Origin: Haematococcus lacustris
Taxonomy: Eukaryota; Chlorophyta; Chlorophyceae; Chlamydomonadales; Haematococcaceae
NCBI GenBank assembly: GCA_030144725.1
Contig: JASKMD010000024.1
Location: forward strand, 4,902,220-4,966,219
DNA: 64,000 nt
Direction: 5' to 3'
Shown here: positions 10,755-21,955 of the stretch, one piece after another
Layout of the letters: each line of letters starts with the position of its first letter
Numbering within the stretch: the stretch's first letter is position 1
Program-made: the position numbers and the translations under genes
The notes under the pieces: generated by a model
The model's database searches: none
What the model was told of the DNA's origin: nothing
The model's input: only the letters and a program-made list of their open reading frames with translations

Positions 10755-10896
10755 GCACCCCCCCCCCCCTCCCCAGCCCAGCATCGCCTTCCTACCTCCG
10801 CTCACCCCCTCCCAACCCCAGCCCGGCCCTTCAACCCCCCCTCCCACCCCCTCCCACCCCCTCCCAGTCCCCTCACTGCCCTCCCACCCCCGCCAC
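10755..10896. repeat. CCCTCCCA-type C-rich tract, left flank of gypsy element 1
   Basis: Pyrimidine-rich low-complexity sequence that continues at 30019-30262. The pre-insertion site was therefore one C-rich tract of about 390 bp. Its last five bases, GCCAC (10892-10896), recur at 30019-30023 as the target duplication. Confidence 0.8.
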
Positions 10897-11126
10897 TGTG
10901 ACGGTGCGCTTATGCGTATCCGTAAACCACACTTTAGCAGAGTGACTGAGGAGGTCAATGGTGGGCTGCTACCAGCTCACCATTCGGGTTCGACTCCCGA
11001 GGGTCCCGTTCTAAACCTGGGCTCAGTTGCTGTGCGAGAGTGTGGATAGTAGAGACTGCGTTGGACATTTCTAAGTGGACATGCCGCTCACACTGTAAGA
11101 TTAAAGGCAGCGGCTACGCCGTTACA
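10897..11126 (+). repeat. Left LTR of gypsy element 1
   Basis: Starts TGTGACGGTGCG and ends GCCGTTACA. Identical to 29789-30018. Contains an A-box-like stretch (10935-10951), a hairpin plus T-arm-like B-box hairpin (10960-11000) and a TGTAA polyadenylation-type signal (11094-11098). Confidence 0.95.
10960..11000 (+). promoter_or_regulatory. Hairpin plus tRNA T-arm-like hairpin with B box in LTR
   Basis: 10960-10981 forms a 9-bp hairpin (one G-U pair) with loop CTAC. Three bases later, 10984-11000 forms a perfect 5-bp stem with the 7-nt loop TTCGACT, the geometry of a tRNA T arm. GGTTCGACTCC at 10987-10997 matches the Pol III B-box consensus. An A-box-like TAGCAGAGTGACTGAGG lies at 10935-10951. 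Confidence 0.6.
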
Positions 11127-11128
11127 AA

Positions 11129-11145
11129 TGGTTTCCGACCGACGT
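11129..11145 (+). other. Primer-binding site of gypsy element 1
   Basis: TGGTTTCCGACCGACGT begins two bases after the LTR. TGG pairs with the CCA end of a tRNA. The same 17 bases follow the LTR of gypsy element 3 at 59606-59622. Confidence 0.75.
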
Positions 11146-11157
11146 CGGTACAGCAAC

Positions 11158-11234
11158 ATGACAGACAATCCAGGCAATGGCGGGCCACCCGCCGGAGCCG
11201 AACCACCTGCTAATACTTCTCCAGAGCCCGATAT
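11158..11234 (+). pseudogene. 5' fragment of gag, gypsy element 1
   Basis: ATG at 11158 opens a 25-codon Pro/Gly/Asn-rich start of Gag that is cut at 11232-11234 by the CACTC-ended element. The remainder of the gene resumes at 23824-23826. Removing the insert and one AT keeps the frame (...GAT|ATG CTA...), so this is the true N-terminus and the ATG at 23824 is an internal codon. Confidence 0.85.
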
Positions 11235-11594
11235 CACTCCTACAAATTAGTCCCTGCGTTTTTCCCTGCGCTTTTGTCAACCTTGTCCAAATGGACTGAA
11301 ACTTAGCCAGTTGGTAGCTTGTGATGTAAGGATTCCATCCCAAAAGAAATCAGGTCAAAAAAATCAAAGGCTAAGGCTCGGCGGCCCGTGGCGTTCACGC
11401 AGGGACGGATGCAGGGATTGAGGGGGGGGCGCAGGGACAAACGCAGGGATGGAAGGGGGGGTGCAGGGACGAACGCAGGGATGAGCGCAGGGATGAGCGC
11501 AGGGATTATGGGCGCAGGGATGAGCGCAGGGATTAACGCAGGGACGAGCGCAGGGATTTTGGGCGCAGGGATGAGCGCAGGGATAAACGCAGGG
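11235..11594 (+). repeat. Left terminal inverted repeat of outer element
   Basis: The first 160 bp are unique-looking. The rest is an irregular array of CGCAGGGA-containing units. It is mirrored at 23464-23823 in perfect register. Confidence 0.9.
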
Positions 11595-11735
11595 CACTCG
11601 TGTAAAAGATGCCACTATTGGTGCCACCTAAGGGTACTGTTTTATTAGCTGGCTGGCTTCTATTGTCCATTTGCAAGCCAGCGCACTTAAAAAAAAAAAT
11701 CAAATCTCAGTGGTTGATGAGATACCGTGTGCCTG

Positions 11736-12025
11736 TCATTCAGTGCTGAATGCCTAGGCATAATGCCTATCAGTACTGACTGCTTGTAAGTACTGAATAC
11801 TTGTCAGTACTGACTGCTTGTCAGTAATGAATACTTGTCAGTACTGAATGACCATAATTTATTACTAATGGCCTGTCAGTACTGCCTGCCTGTCAGCACT
11901 GAATACCGTTCAGTGCTGAATGACCGTTACTTCCGACAAATGGACTGTCAGTATTGACAAATATTCAGTACTGGCAGTTGGTAACTCATCAACAAATGCT
12001 TGTCAGTATTGAAAGCCTATCATTT
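11736..12025. repeat. Degenerate TCAGTACTGA/TCAGTGCTGA repeats
   Basis: About fifteen diverged copies at 17-25-bp spacing near the left end of the inner element. They are the outermost subterminal repeats and share the core of the large satellites at 12510-15398 and 19690-20745. Confidence 0.75.
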
Positions 12026-12042
12026 ATTACTGTATGTCTGAG

Positions 12043-12129
12043 GGGCTAGGGGTAGGGCTAGGGCTAGGGCTAGGGCTAGGGCTAGAGCTAGGGCTAGGGC
12101 TAGGGCTAGGGCTAGGGCTAAGGCTAGAG
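12043..12129 (+). repeat. (CTAGGG)n hexamer block
   Basis: About 14 copies of CTAGGG with a few variants (CTAGAG, CTAAGG). It resembles but is not the plant (TTTAGGG) or Chlamydomonas (TTTTAGGG) telomere repeat. Confidence 0.9.
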
Positions 12130-12161
12130 TCGGAGCTATGGATTTGGGAGAATTGATAACA

Positions 12162-12461
12162 TCAGCGATTACACTGTACACCTGTCAGCACTGACAAATG
12201 CGCGCACACATACTCCCACATCTGCATCATGCGCGCATACTCCCGCATCTTCTTAGCAGCCTCCTCAATGTTGGCAGCGATGGTGGCTGCGTTTCTTGCT
12301 CTCTCCCCCGCTGGCATGCCAGACCGCAATGGCGGATCGTTGGCTGCTGGTTGCTCCCAGTCATGATGCCTCGGAATACTGATTGCCAGGCGTACTTGAT
12401 ACAATGCATGAAGTCCTCCATGATCCAGCCCCTGCGAGGTGGAACGCAGCACTAGATTCAT
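12162..12461 (-). other. Unrecognised ORF pair within the inner element
   Basis: Two overlapping minus-strand frames look coding over different parts: MEDFMHCIKYAWQSVFRGIM (from 12421) and, in another frame, an Ala/Arg helix (ERARNAATIAANIEEAAKKM). This may be a frameshifted fragment of a transposase or captured gene. A splice acceptor-like CCTCGCAG precedes it at about 12432. Family not recognised. Confidence 0.3.
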
Positions 12462-12509
12462 AGTGAGAAACAGATGTGGATAGCACCCTAACCCTAAGCT
12501 TTATGTGCT

Positions 12510-15398
12510 ACCACATACCAGCACTGTCAAGTTCAACTAGTCGGCACTGTCAACCTGTCAGCACTGACAGCCTGTATGCACTGACACATTATCAGCACTG
12601 ACATCTAGTCAGCACTGACAGCTTGTCAGCACTGAAAGAATTATCAGCACTGAAAACCTGACAGCACTGTAAACCAGTAAGCACTGATAAATTATCAGCA
12701 CTGACAACCTGACAGCACTGATAAATTATCAGCACTGAAAGTTTATCAGCACTGAATCATCATCAGCACTGACAACCTCTAAGCACTGATAACCAATCAG
12801 CACTGACAAATTATCAGCACTGACAACCTGACAGCACTGATAAATTATCAGCACTGACAACCTGTCAGCACTGATAAATTATCAGCACTGACAACCTGAC
12901 AGCACTGATAAATTATCAGCACTGACAACCTGTCAGCACTGACAAATTAGCAGCACTGACAACCTGTCAGCACTGATATATTATTAAGGACTGACAGATT
13001 ATCAGCACTGACAACCTGTCAGCAATGATAAATTTTCAGTGCTTACAGATTATCAGCACTGATAAATTATCAGCACTGACAACCTGTCAGCACTGATATA
13101 TTATTAAGAACTGACAGATTATCAGCACTGACAACTTGTCAGCACTGATAAATTATCAGCACTGACAACCTGTCAGCACTGACAAATTAGCAGCACTGAC
13201 AACCTGTCAGCACTGATAAATTAGCAGCACTGACAACCTGTCAGCACTGATATATTATTAAGGACTGACAGATTATCAGCACTGACAATCTGTCAGCACT
13301 GATAAATTAGCAGCACTGACAACCTGTCAGCACTGATAAATTATAAGCACTGACAACCTGTCAGCACTGATATATTATTAAGGACTGACAGATTATCAGC
13401 ACTGACAACTAGTCAGCACTGACAAATTATCAGCACTGACAAGTTATCAGCACTGACAACTAGTCAGCACTGACAAGTTATCAGCACTGACAACTAGTCA
13501 GCACTGACAAATTATCAGCACTGACAAACTATCAGCACTGACAACTAGTCAGCACTGACAACTAGTCAGCACTGACAAATTATCAGCACTGATAAATTAT
13601 CAGCACTGACAAATTATCAGCACTGACAAATTATCAGCACTGACAAATTATCAGCACTGACAACTAGTCAGCACTGACAAATTATCAGCACTGACAAATT
13701 ATCAGCACTGACAAATTATCAGCACTGACAAATAATCAGCACTGACAAATTATCAGCACTGACAAGTTATCAGCACTGACAAGTTATCAGCACTGACAAG
13801 TTATCAGCACTGACAAGTTATCAGCACTGACAACTAGTCAGCACTGACAACTAGTCAGCACTGACAAATTATCAGCACTGACAAGTTATCAGCACTGACA
13901 ACTAGTCAGCACTGACAAGTTATCAGCACTGACAACTAGTCAGCACTGACAAATTATCAGCACTGACAAACTATCAGCACTGACAACTAGTCAGCACTGA
14001 CAACTAGTCAGCACTGACAAATTATCAGCACTGATAAATTATCAGCACTGACAAATTATCAGCACTGACAAATTATCAGCACTGAAAGTGGGTCAGCACT
14101 GACAACTAGTCAGCACTGACAACTAGTCAGCACTGACAACTAGTCAGCACTGACAAATTATCAGCACTGACAAATTATCAGCACTGACAAATAATCAGCA
14201 CTGACAAATTATCAGCACTGACAAGTTATCAGCACTGACAACTAGTCAGCACTGACAAATTATCAGCACTGACAAATTATCAGCACTGACAAATTATCAG
14301 CACTGACAAGTTATCAGCACTGACAACTAGTCAGCACTGACAACTAGTCAGCACTGACAAATTATCAGCACTGACAAATTATCAGCACTGACAAGTTATC
14401 AGCACTGACAACTAGTCAGCACTGACAACTAGTCAGCACTGACAAATTATCAGCACTGATAAATTATCAGCACTGACAAATTATCAGCACTGACAAATTA
14501 TCAGCACTGACAAATTATCAGCACTGACAACTAGTCAGCACTGACAAATTATCAGCACTGACAAATTATCAGCACTGACAAATTATCAGCACTGACAAAT
14601 AATCAGCACTGACAAATTATCAGCACTGACAAGTTATCAGCACTGACAAGTTATCAGCACTGACAAGTTATCAGCACTGACAACTAGTCGGCACTGACAA
14701 CTAGTCAGCACTGACAACTAGTCAGCACTGACAAATTATCAGCACTGACAAGTTATCAGCACTGACAACTAGTCAGCACTGACAAGTTATCAGCACTGAC
14801 AACTAGTCAGCACTGACAAATTATCAGCACTGACAAACTATCAGCACTGACAACTAGTCAGCACTGACAACTAGTCAGCACTGACAAATTATCAGCACTG
14901 ATAAATTATCAGCACTGACAAATTATCAGCACTGACAAATTATCAGCACTGAAAGTGGGTCAGCACTGACAACTAGTCAGCACTGACAACTAGTCAGCAC
15001 TGACAAATTATCAGCACTGACAAATTATCAGCACTGACAAATTATCAGCACTGACAAATAATCAGCACTGACAAATTATCAGCACTGACAAGTTATCAGC
15101 ACTGACAACTAGTCAGCACTGACAAATTATCAGCACTGACAAATTATCAGCACTGACAAATTATCAGCACTGACAAGTTATCAGCACTGACAACTAGTCA
15201 GCACTGACAACTAGTCAGCACTGACAAATTATCAGCACTGACAAATTATCAGCACTGACAAGTTATCAGCACTGACAACTAGTCAGCACTGACAACTAGT
15301 CAGCACTGACAAATTATCATCAATGATAAATTATCAGCACTGACAAATTATCAGCACTGACAAATTATCAGCACTGACAAATTATCAGCACTGACAAA
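12510..15398 (+). repeat. 17-bp satellite (TCAGCACTGACAAATTA)
   Basis: About 170 tandem units. The conserved part is TCAGCACTGACAA; the last four or five bases alternate among ATTA, CTAG, GTTA and others. Blocks of units recur in the same order (compare 13440-14100 with 14390-14950), so the array also grew by segmental duplication. Every unit contains the near-palindrome TCAGCACTGA. Confidence 0.97.
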
Positions 15399-15407
15399 TG
15401 CAGGGGT

Positions 15408-15408
<1 letters not shown>

Positions 15409-15460
<52 letters not shown>
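15409..15460 (+). repeat. (CAG)n microsatellite
   Basis: About 17 uninterrupted CAG units directly after the 17-bp satellite. Confidence 0.95.
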
Positions 15461-16938
15461 TATAGTAGGGGCACTGTAGCACCTACCTACCTTTTGGCTG
15501 GTTGATGACTGCTGCTTGGGGAGGAGTGGTGGAGTGAAGGTGGGGAGGGGGGGTAGGATGTGGAAGGCGGGAGGCAGGGAGGCGGGAGGCAGAGAGGGTT
15601 GGGCTGGGCGGGGCTGGGTTAGGTTGGGGGCATGGGTTGGGGGCATGGGCGGGGGCGGGGGCGGGGCAGGGAGCGGGGGCGATGTAGGGCTGGCAGATGG
15701 AGGGGCAGGTGTAGCAGCCATCCATTACAACCCTCATCCTTTGTCCTCCCCTCAGAAGGAGCTGCAGGATGGGAGAGTAGGGCTGGGCTGGGCTGGGCTG
15801 GGCTTGACGTGTCCTTGCTGGTTGGGGGTGAAGGGAAGAGCCTTGTTCGTGGCTGCTGATTAGGGTAGGGAGGGGGCAGCCAGGTTGGGGGGAGGTGAAG
15901 GAGAGGGAGAAGTAGGTTGGAGGGGAACTTGGAGGTGGTGGTGAAGGGACAGGGTAGGGTTAGGGGTAAGGGGCGGAGGGGCAGAAGTAACCTGCATCAA
16001 ACAAGGCACGTGCTTGCGATGACGGAGGTAGCCACTAACTACTTACCTGTAGCCACTCACTCCTTACCTGTAGCCACTGGTAGCCACTGGTAGCCAGCAG
16101 CAGCAGCAAGGCATGTGTTAACTCTTACTAAAGTGCATGGAAACCTGTCTACCTGGCAGTCACAAGTCGCATGCCAATGGCATTTACCTTGCAAGGGCGG
16201 CGGAGGGAGTATGCCATGTTTCATTGTATATGCTCCAGCTGCCTCCTACTGCATGCAACCAACGGGCAGCTAAGGATGAGCAATCACAGTAACGACGACA
16301 TGCCTAACAGGAGGCAACAGATCACATGCAATGGCAGACAGGAAGGCAGGCAGGTAGGGGGCTAACCACTCACCGGAGCAAAGGAGAGCGATGTAAACGT
16401 GTAGAGTACGAATGTGCACTAAGGAGTTTAACCTGTGCTACTGGCGCTCCTGTCCTAGGACGAGGATGGGAAATTGCACATGTGAGGGGAGGGGAGGGGA
16501 AGGCTTGAGGCTGGAAGGCTCAAGGCGGGAAGGCTCGAGGGAAGGTTCGAGGGAGGGGGAAGGGATGTGTATAGGGTGAGGGCATGGGCGGGGGTGGGGC
16601 GGGGGAGGGAGCGGGGGAGGATGAGTTGGGGAGGGGTGGTTGTGTAGGGGAAAGGGAGGACCATCAGTGCCCATCAGACCTGCAGCCAAGGGGCGTGCAC
16701 GTGACGTAGTAGATCAGGCTAGGAAACAGGTGTTAGCCACTTACTGGTAACCACTCACTCCTAACCTGTAGCGACTTGTAGCCTTTCACTAGCATAAAGG
16801 GTGATGAGGGGGACGAGGGGGTGTGTTTGGGAGAGGTGGTGGGTAGCGCCATGGTAGGTTGGTAAAGGGTGGGGGGCTTGCTCTTGGCTGCTGGGAGGGA
16901 GGGTACTAGGTGCGACCGTCAGACCTGTAGCAATTCGC
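15461..16938. other. G-rich interior of inner element with intron-like modules
   Basis: Purine-biased sequence (GGGA, GGGGAGG, GGGCAT) in which all long frames are low complexity. On the minus strand 16758-16680 (79 bp) reads GTGAGTGG ... GGCTGCAG|GTCTGA, a good GT-AG intron. Similar modules are at 17254-17178 and 42476-42403. These may be remnants of a multi-exon minus-strand gene, but no product is recognisable. Confidence 0.4.
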
Positions 16939-17147
16939 GGGAGGGAGGGAGGGCGGGAGGGCGGGAGGGCGGGAGGGCGGGAGGGCGGGAGGGCGGGAGG
17001 GAGGGAGGGAGGGAGGGAGGGAGGGAGGGAGGGAGGGAGGGAGGGAGGGAGGGAGGGAGGGAGGGAGGGAGGGAGGGAGGGAGGGAGGGAGGGAGGGAGG
17101 GAGGGAGGGAGGGAGGGAGGGAGGGAGGGAGGGGAGGGAGGGAGGGT
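16939..17147 (+). repeat. (GGGA)n microsatellite
   Basis: About 50 copies of GGGA, with GGGC variants in the first 50 bp. Polypurine on the + strand. Confidence 0.97.
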
Positions 17148-17177
17148 CCCTCAGACCTCCTGCAAACTCCGTCAGAC

Positions 17178-17254
17178 CTGCAGCAAACACGGCGCATGCT
17201 AGCTGTGTATGCTGTGAAATGAGGACCACTAAAAGGCAAGGGGTGGCCACTCAC
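17178..17254 (-). other. Intron-like module, 77 bp
   Basis: Minus strand: GTGAGTGGCCACCCCTTGCC at the 5' end, GTTTGCTGCAG|GTCTGAC at the 3' end. Near-identical layout and ends to 42476-42403 (74 bp). Confidence 0.45.
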
Positions 17255-19689
17255 CGCTTGCTCCGTGCTCTTCTGTGCTCCTCCATGCTTCATCCCAGTT
17301 GGCTCTTACCTTTGTAATGGGCCGGGTTGCAATGGGGAGGGTGCAGGGTGGTGAAGGTAGGGGAGGGTAGGGAGAGAGGGTAGGGGAGGGAGGGGCGGGG
17401 GGGGGGGGGACAGGGAAGGGGAGTGAAGGAGGAAGGAGGGTAAAGGAATGTGTAGAGGACCTGCGAAACAAATGGTGACAAGTTGTCAAGGGAGGAGCAA
17501 TGTATGGTGGGTACAAGATGCACTCACCAACAGAGGATGTAGATATAGGAGCTGGGAGGACAGGCTCGGAGATGGTGGTTTCGACGTGTCAAAGGCATAG
17601 AGGTGGGTCAAAGGTGTCAAAGGCAGAGGTGCGTGGGATGCGTGGCTGAGCGTGCGAGGTATTGCGTTGCGATCTCGAGGCTGGTTGCTACGTCTGCAAG
17701 GGGAGGGAGGGGCAAGGTCTGCCAGGCAGCTAGCTGCGTGCGAGAGTGGCTGCGAAGCACCGTGCTACGTGGCAGCGATAGGTTGGGAGGCTTGCCGAGA
17801 TGGCCGAGATGAGGCTGCCTGGCTGCAATGTGGCTGCCTGGCTGCGATGTGTCATGCGAGAGTGGCTGTCTGGCTGCGATGTCTGGCTGCATAGCCTGGT
17901 GCCCGCTTGGCTACTTACCTGCGGGTCGCGAAGCTAGCCTGACTAGCACCGACGCTAGACGTTGTGTACAGGGCACAAAGTTTAGTTTTTCATATGTCAT
18001 GTCTGACTTGCATGCCGATTTGCAGGTTCGTGCCGCCCCACCCCTCTTTGCCCTCTACTCAGACTCAGCCGAGTAGTCCTCAATTCGCGGCACGCTTCTA
18101 GGGGGCACCGCCACCTAGCCATGCAGCCACGTTCGGCCTTGCCGACAACCCCACAGCCACGCGGACAGCCTTGCAAATGTGAGCCCCCGACATAGCTAGC
18201 ACCTTAGTAGCAAGATCAGACATTTAAGAGACATTTAAGCAGCCAAGAGCGCACAACCTCGCGACTTATTTAGCATGCAACATAGTCACGCAGCGCTAGC
18301 CGTCATTTTATTGGCTCTTGCTACTAGCCTCTTGCTACCAGCTTCCGTTGCTCCTAGCCAAAACCCTCCCATGCCCCTTGTTTGTTGCAGGTCTGACCCC
18401 TCTCTCACTCACCAGCCTAAAGCCTGGGGCGGGAGCCAAGAGCAACAGCAACAGCCAGCATGAGGAGACGGGGGAGGAGGTTGAGTCAGCCCTCGCACTT
18501 CGCACCTCACATTCGCAGCAGTGGCAGCAGTGGCGCATTACTTGCATGTTGCTATGCAACCAATAGCATATCCATCCTCCCTTTCCCCATCCCACCACCT
18601 CCCTACCCATCTCTCCCAAGCTGATGCCTCCCCTCCCGCTCCCCCTTCTGCCATTCCCCCCTTCCGCCTTGAGACCCCTGCTGCCCTCCTCCCCTTCTCC
18701 CAGCCCCTTCCCTCCCCATCGCAGCCCCCGTCTTGGGCATGCACTACCTCCCAAGCCATCATTAGCTCCCTCTCCCTCACTATCATCGTCCCTCTCCCTC
18801 CCCCTTTCCCCACGGAGAAGCGTCACACAGTCAAGAATGGTCACACTCCTACTACAGCAAATGGTAACCTCAGCCCCCAGCTAACCTTGCAGTTATGTGC
18901 CTCTATGTACCTAGTCTAAACGCTTGCATGCCCCTTGTTTGTTGCAGGATCAATAGTCACACCCTTCACCCTCTGCCCCGCCACACTTCCTTCACCCTAC
19001 TAACCTCCCCCCACCTGCACTTTGATGCAACCCCCTCCCTCCCTACCTACCGTGAAGCCTGGAGATGGCCCCCCACCCCCCTGAACCTCCCAAGCCATCA
19101 GTAGCAGTCAGGAGCCCAGGAGGTATAGCGACTAGACAGACTAGGCTACAAGCGACTAGACATAGGCTACTACAACCATACTCCCCACCCCATCGTGGTC
19201 ATAGCACTTTGATCCATGCAGGTGCAACTTGGCGTGCGTTAAGGGAGGCTATGAGGCGCGACGATGCAGCCCCTGTATACTTGCAGTCAGGAGCAGCAGC
19301 CAAGTGCAGCCAGGAGCAGCGGCCAACAAACAGCCAAGGGGAACAGCCAAGATGTGCAGCAAGGAGGCTCATGTAGGAGCCGCCGCCATAAGTCATGCGG
19401 TGCAGCTACCTAGGTGGCACATGACGTGGGCAGCTACTATGAGGCAGGTGGTGCATGACATGTGCAGCCAGAAGCATGTTGCTGTGTGGTAGGTGAAGCG
19501 GGGCGTCTGCAACCAGGAGCTTGGAGCCCAGCCTAGCTATGTTGTTACTTTGTAGTTGTGGTGGCAGTCACCTCGTTGTGTGTTGTATTGTCCCCTTGTT
19601 GTGGTGGTGTTGTTGTCGCCTTTCTTTCACGACATGTGCTTAACATCCCCGTGAAGTGATGGTGCATCATGCAGGTGTTTAGCAATCCA
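17255..19689. other. Interior of inner element, no gene recognised
   Basis: G-rich to about 17600, then mixed sequence with GGCTGCCTGGCTGCGATG-like repeats near 17815-17895 and C-rich tracts at 18560-18820 and 18960-19080. Two + strand TTGTTTGTTGCAG acceptor-like sites (about 18378 and 18935) mirror those on the minus strand in the left half. No protein family is recognisable. Confidence 0.4.
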
Positions 19690-20745
19690 TAAGTTAGTAA
19701 GTCAGCACTGAAAGTTAGTCGGTCAACACTGAAAATTACTCAATCAGCATTGACAGTGAGGTAGTCAGCGTTGACAGTGGGTCATAGTTAGTCAGTCAGC
19801 ACTGAAAGTTAGTCAGTCAGCACTGAAAGTTAGGTAGTCAGCACTGAAAGTGGGTCAGTCAGCACTGAAAAATAGGTAGTCAGCACTGAAAAATAGGTAG
19901 TCAGCACTGAAAGTTGGTCAGTAACCACTGAAAAATAGGTAGTCAGCACTGACAGTAGGTCAGTCAGCACTGACAGTGGGTCAGTCAGCATTGAATGTTG
20001 GTCAGTCAGCACTGATAATTAATCAGTCAGCACTGAAAGTTAATCAGTCAGCACTGACAATGGATCAGTCAGCACTGAAAGTGGGTCAGTCAGCACTGAA
20101 TGTTAATCAGTCAGCACTGATAATGGATCAGTCAGCACTGACAATGGATCAGTCAGCACTGAATGTTGGTCAGTCAGCACTGATAATTAATCAGTCAGCA
20201 CTGATAATGGATCAGTCAGCACTGATAGTGGGTCAGTCAGCACTGACACTTAATCAGTCAGCACTGAAAGTTAATCAGTCAGCACTGATAATGGATTAGT
20301 CAGCACTGAAAGTGGGTCAGTCAGCACTGAATGTTAATCAGTCAGCACTGAAAATAAATCAGTCAGCACTGACAATGGATCAGTCAGCACTGAAAGTGGG
20401 TCAGTCAGCACTGATAATTAATCAGTCAGCACTGAAAGTTAACCAGTCAGCACTGATAATGGATTAGTCAGCACTGAAAGTGGGTCAGTCAGCACTGAAT
20501 GTTAATCAGTCAGCACTGAAAATAAATCAGTCAGCACTGACAGTGGGTCAGTCAGCATTGAATGTTGGTCAGTCAGCACTGATAATTAATCAGTCAGCAC
20601 TGATAATGGATCAGTCAGCACTGAAAGTGGGTCAGTCAGCACTGAATGTTAATCAGTCAGCACTGAAATTTAACTTATCAGCACTGAAACGGGTCAGTCA
20701 GCACTGAAAGTGGGTCAGTCAGCACTGACTTGGGGGTCTGTCAGT
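19690..20745 (+). repeat. 21-bp satellite (CAGTCAGCACTGAAAGTGGGT)
   Basis: About 50 tandem units with core CAGTCAGCACTGA and a variable octamer (AAAGTGGGT, ATGTTAAT, TAATGGAT). The seven-codon periodicity leaves long open frames that are not genes. It forms the right-hand subterminal block of the inner element and shares its core with the 17-bp satellite on the left. Confidence 0.97.
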
Positions 20746-20887
20746 ACTGACAACTCTGTATCTCCTCAGCCAGATTTTTCCTCGATTTTAGGTTTTCACC
20801 ATAACTCTTACAATGTTGTAAAAATGCTATGTGCCAAGTTTCATGTCAAAATATTGAACTTTGTGTGTGCTAGTTTCTACGAGTGGG

Positions 20888-21955
20888 ATTAACGCAGGGA
20901 TTAACGCAGGGATTAACGCAGGGATTATCGCAGGGATTAACGCAGGGATTAACGCAGGGATTAACGCAGGGATTATCGCAGGGATTAACGCAGGGATTAA
21001 CGCAGGGATTAACGCAGGGATTAACGCAGGGATTAACGCAGGGATTAACGCAGGGATTAACGCAGGGATTAACGCAGGGATTAACGCAGGGATTATCGCA
21101 GGGATTAACGCAGGGATTATCGCAGGGATTAACGCAGGGATTAACGCAGGGATTAACGCAGGGATTATCGCAGGGATTAACGCAGGGATTAACGCAGGGA
21201 TTAACGCAGGGATTAACGCAGGGATTAACGCAGGGACGGACGCAGGGCTCGAGTGCAGGGACGGACGCAGGGCTCGAGTGCAGGGACGGACGCAGGGACG
21301 GATGCAGTGGCAGACGCAGGGATTGTAGGAACGTGCATGATGCTTACAGCAGCGTCTAACACAAGCACAAATTACCTTCTCCGTGTTTGCTACATCCAAC
21401 TACATACATCACATCCATCTACTGCGATCATTTAGACTGGAGTCTGGCTGCTGCATGTCAGTTGGCTCCTGCCTGTAAGCTGGCTGCCACCAAGCTGCTA
21501 CGGCCTCTTGGCTGCTGATCCTGGCTTGCACCACTGCTCCATGGCCACACCACTGCCAAGAGGCTCCTGCACCCCTGCACAACAACAACATGCACACAAG
21601 GGGACATGTGCACAAGAGCTGTCACCTTACTGATGAAGGACGCACCCACGACGTTCATCTGCAATCAGGCAGGCAACACAGATGTGGTGGAACGTGACGC
21701 TATATAGATGAAGCGCGACTGGTGTTGCGTGACTGCTACCACGAAAACGGCGGCTGCACCGCACTGCGACATCGCACCTGGCATAGTGTACGAGTGCAGT
21801 CCGGATCCTGCAAGCCTGCGAGCGTGCAAGCCGACAAACCTGCAAGCCACGAGGCGGCAAGACACATCGCACATCGCTCAATTGCCAGCCGAAGCCACCT
21901 ACCACCACTAGCGTGCAACGGGCCCTCCTCTGTGACGACCACAAGCCAGGCCTTG
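20888..21955. repeat. Left inner arm of outer foldback element
   Basis: Inverted copy of 22222-23289. It starts with a 12-bp array (CGCAGGGATTAA, some GATTAT), then about 650 bp of unique-looking sequence. The unique part is identical in both arms wherever compared. The spacer is 21956-22221. Confidence 0.92.

Larger units (their letters stand above)
11595..20885. mobile_element. Inner CACTC-ended DNA transposon carrying satellites
   Basis: Begins CACTCGTGTAAAAG and ends CTTTCTACGAGTG-like (mirror CACTCGTAGAAACT). Flanked by GG (11593-11594 and 20886-20887). Excision with one GG rejoins ...AACGCAGGG with ATTAACGCAGGG..., restoring the 12-bp periodicity of the outer element's array, which is strong evidence for both boundaries. 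About 130 bp inside each end lies a shared GAGATAC motif, then blocks of TCAGCACTGA-type repeats. The 9.3 kb contains no transposase I can recognise, so it is probably non-autonomous or decayed. Confidence 0.82.

Noticed and set aside
10984..11000. tRNA gene at the T-arm-like sequence in the LTR
   Set aside because: No matching acceptor stem, D arm or 7-base anticodon loop can be built around it; the same holds for 38372 and 59502.
12510..15398. Possible CRISPR array
   Set aside because: Units are contiguous 17-mers with no unique spacers, in a eukaryotic context without cas genes.
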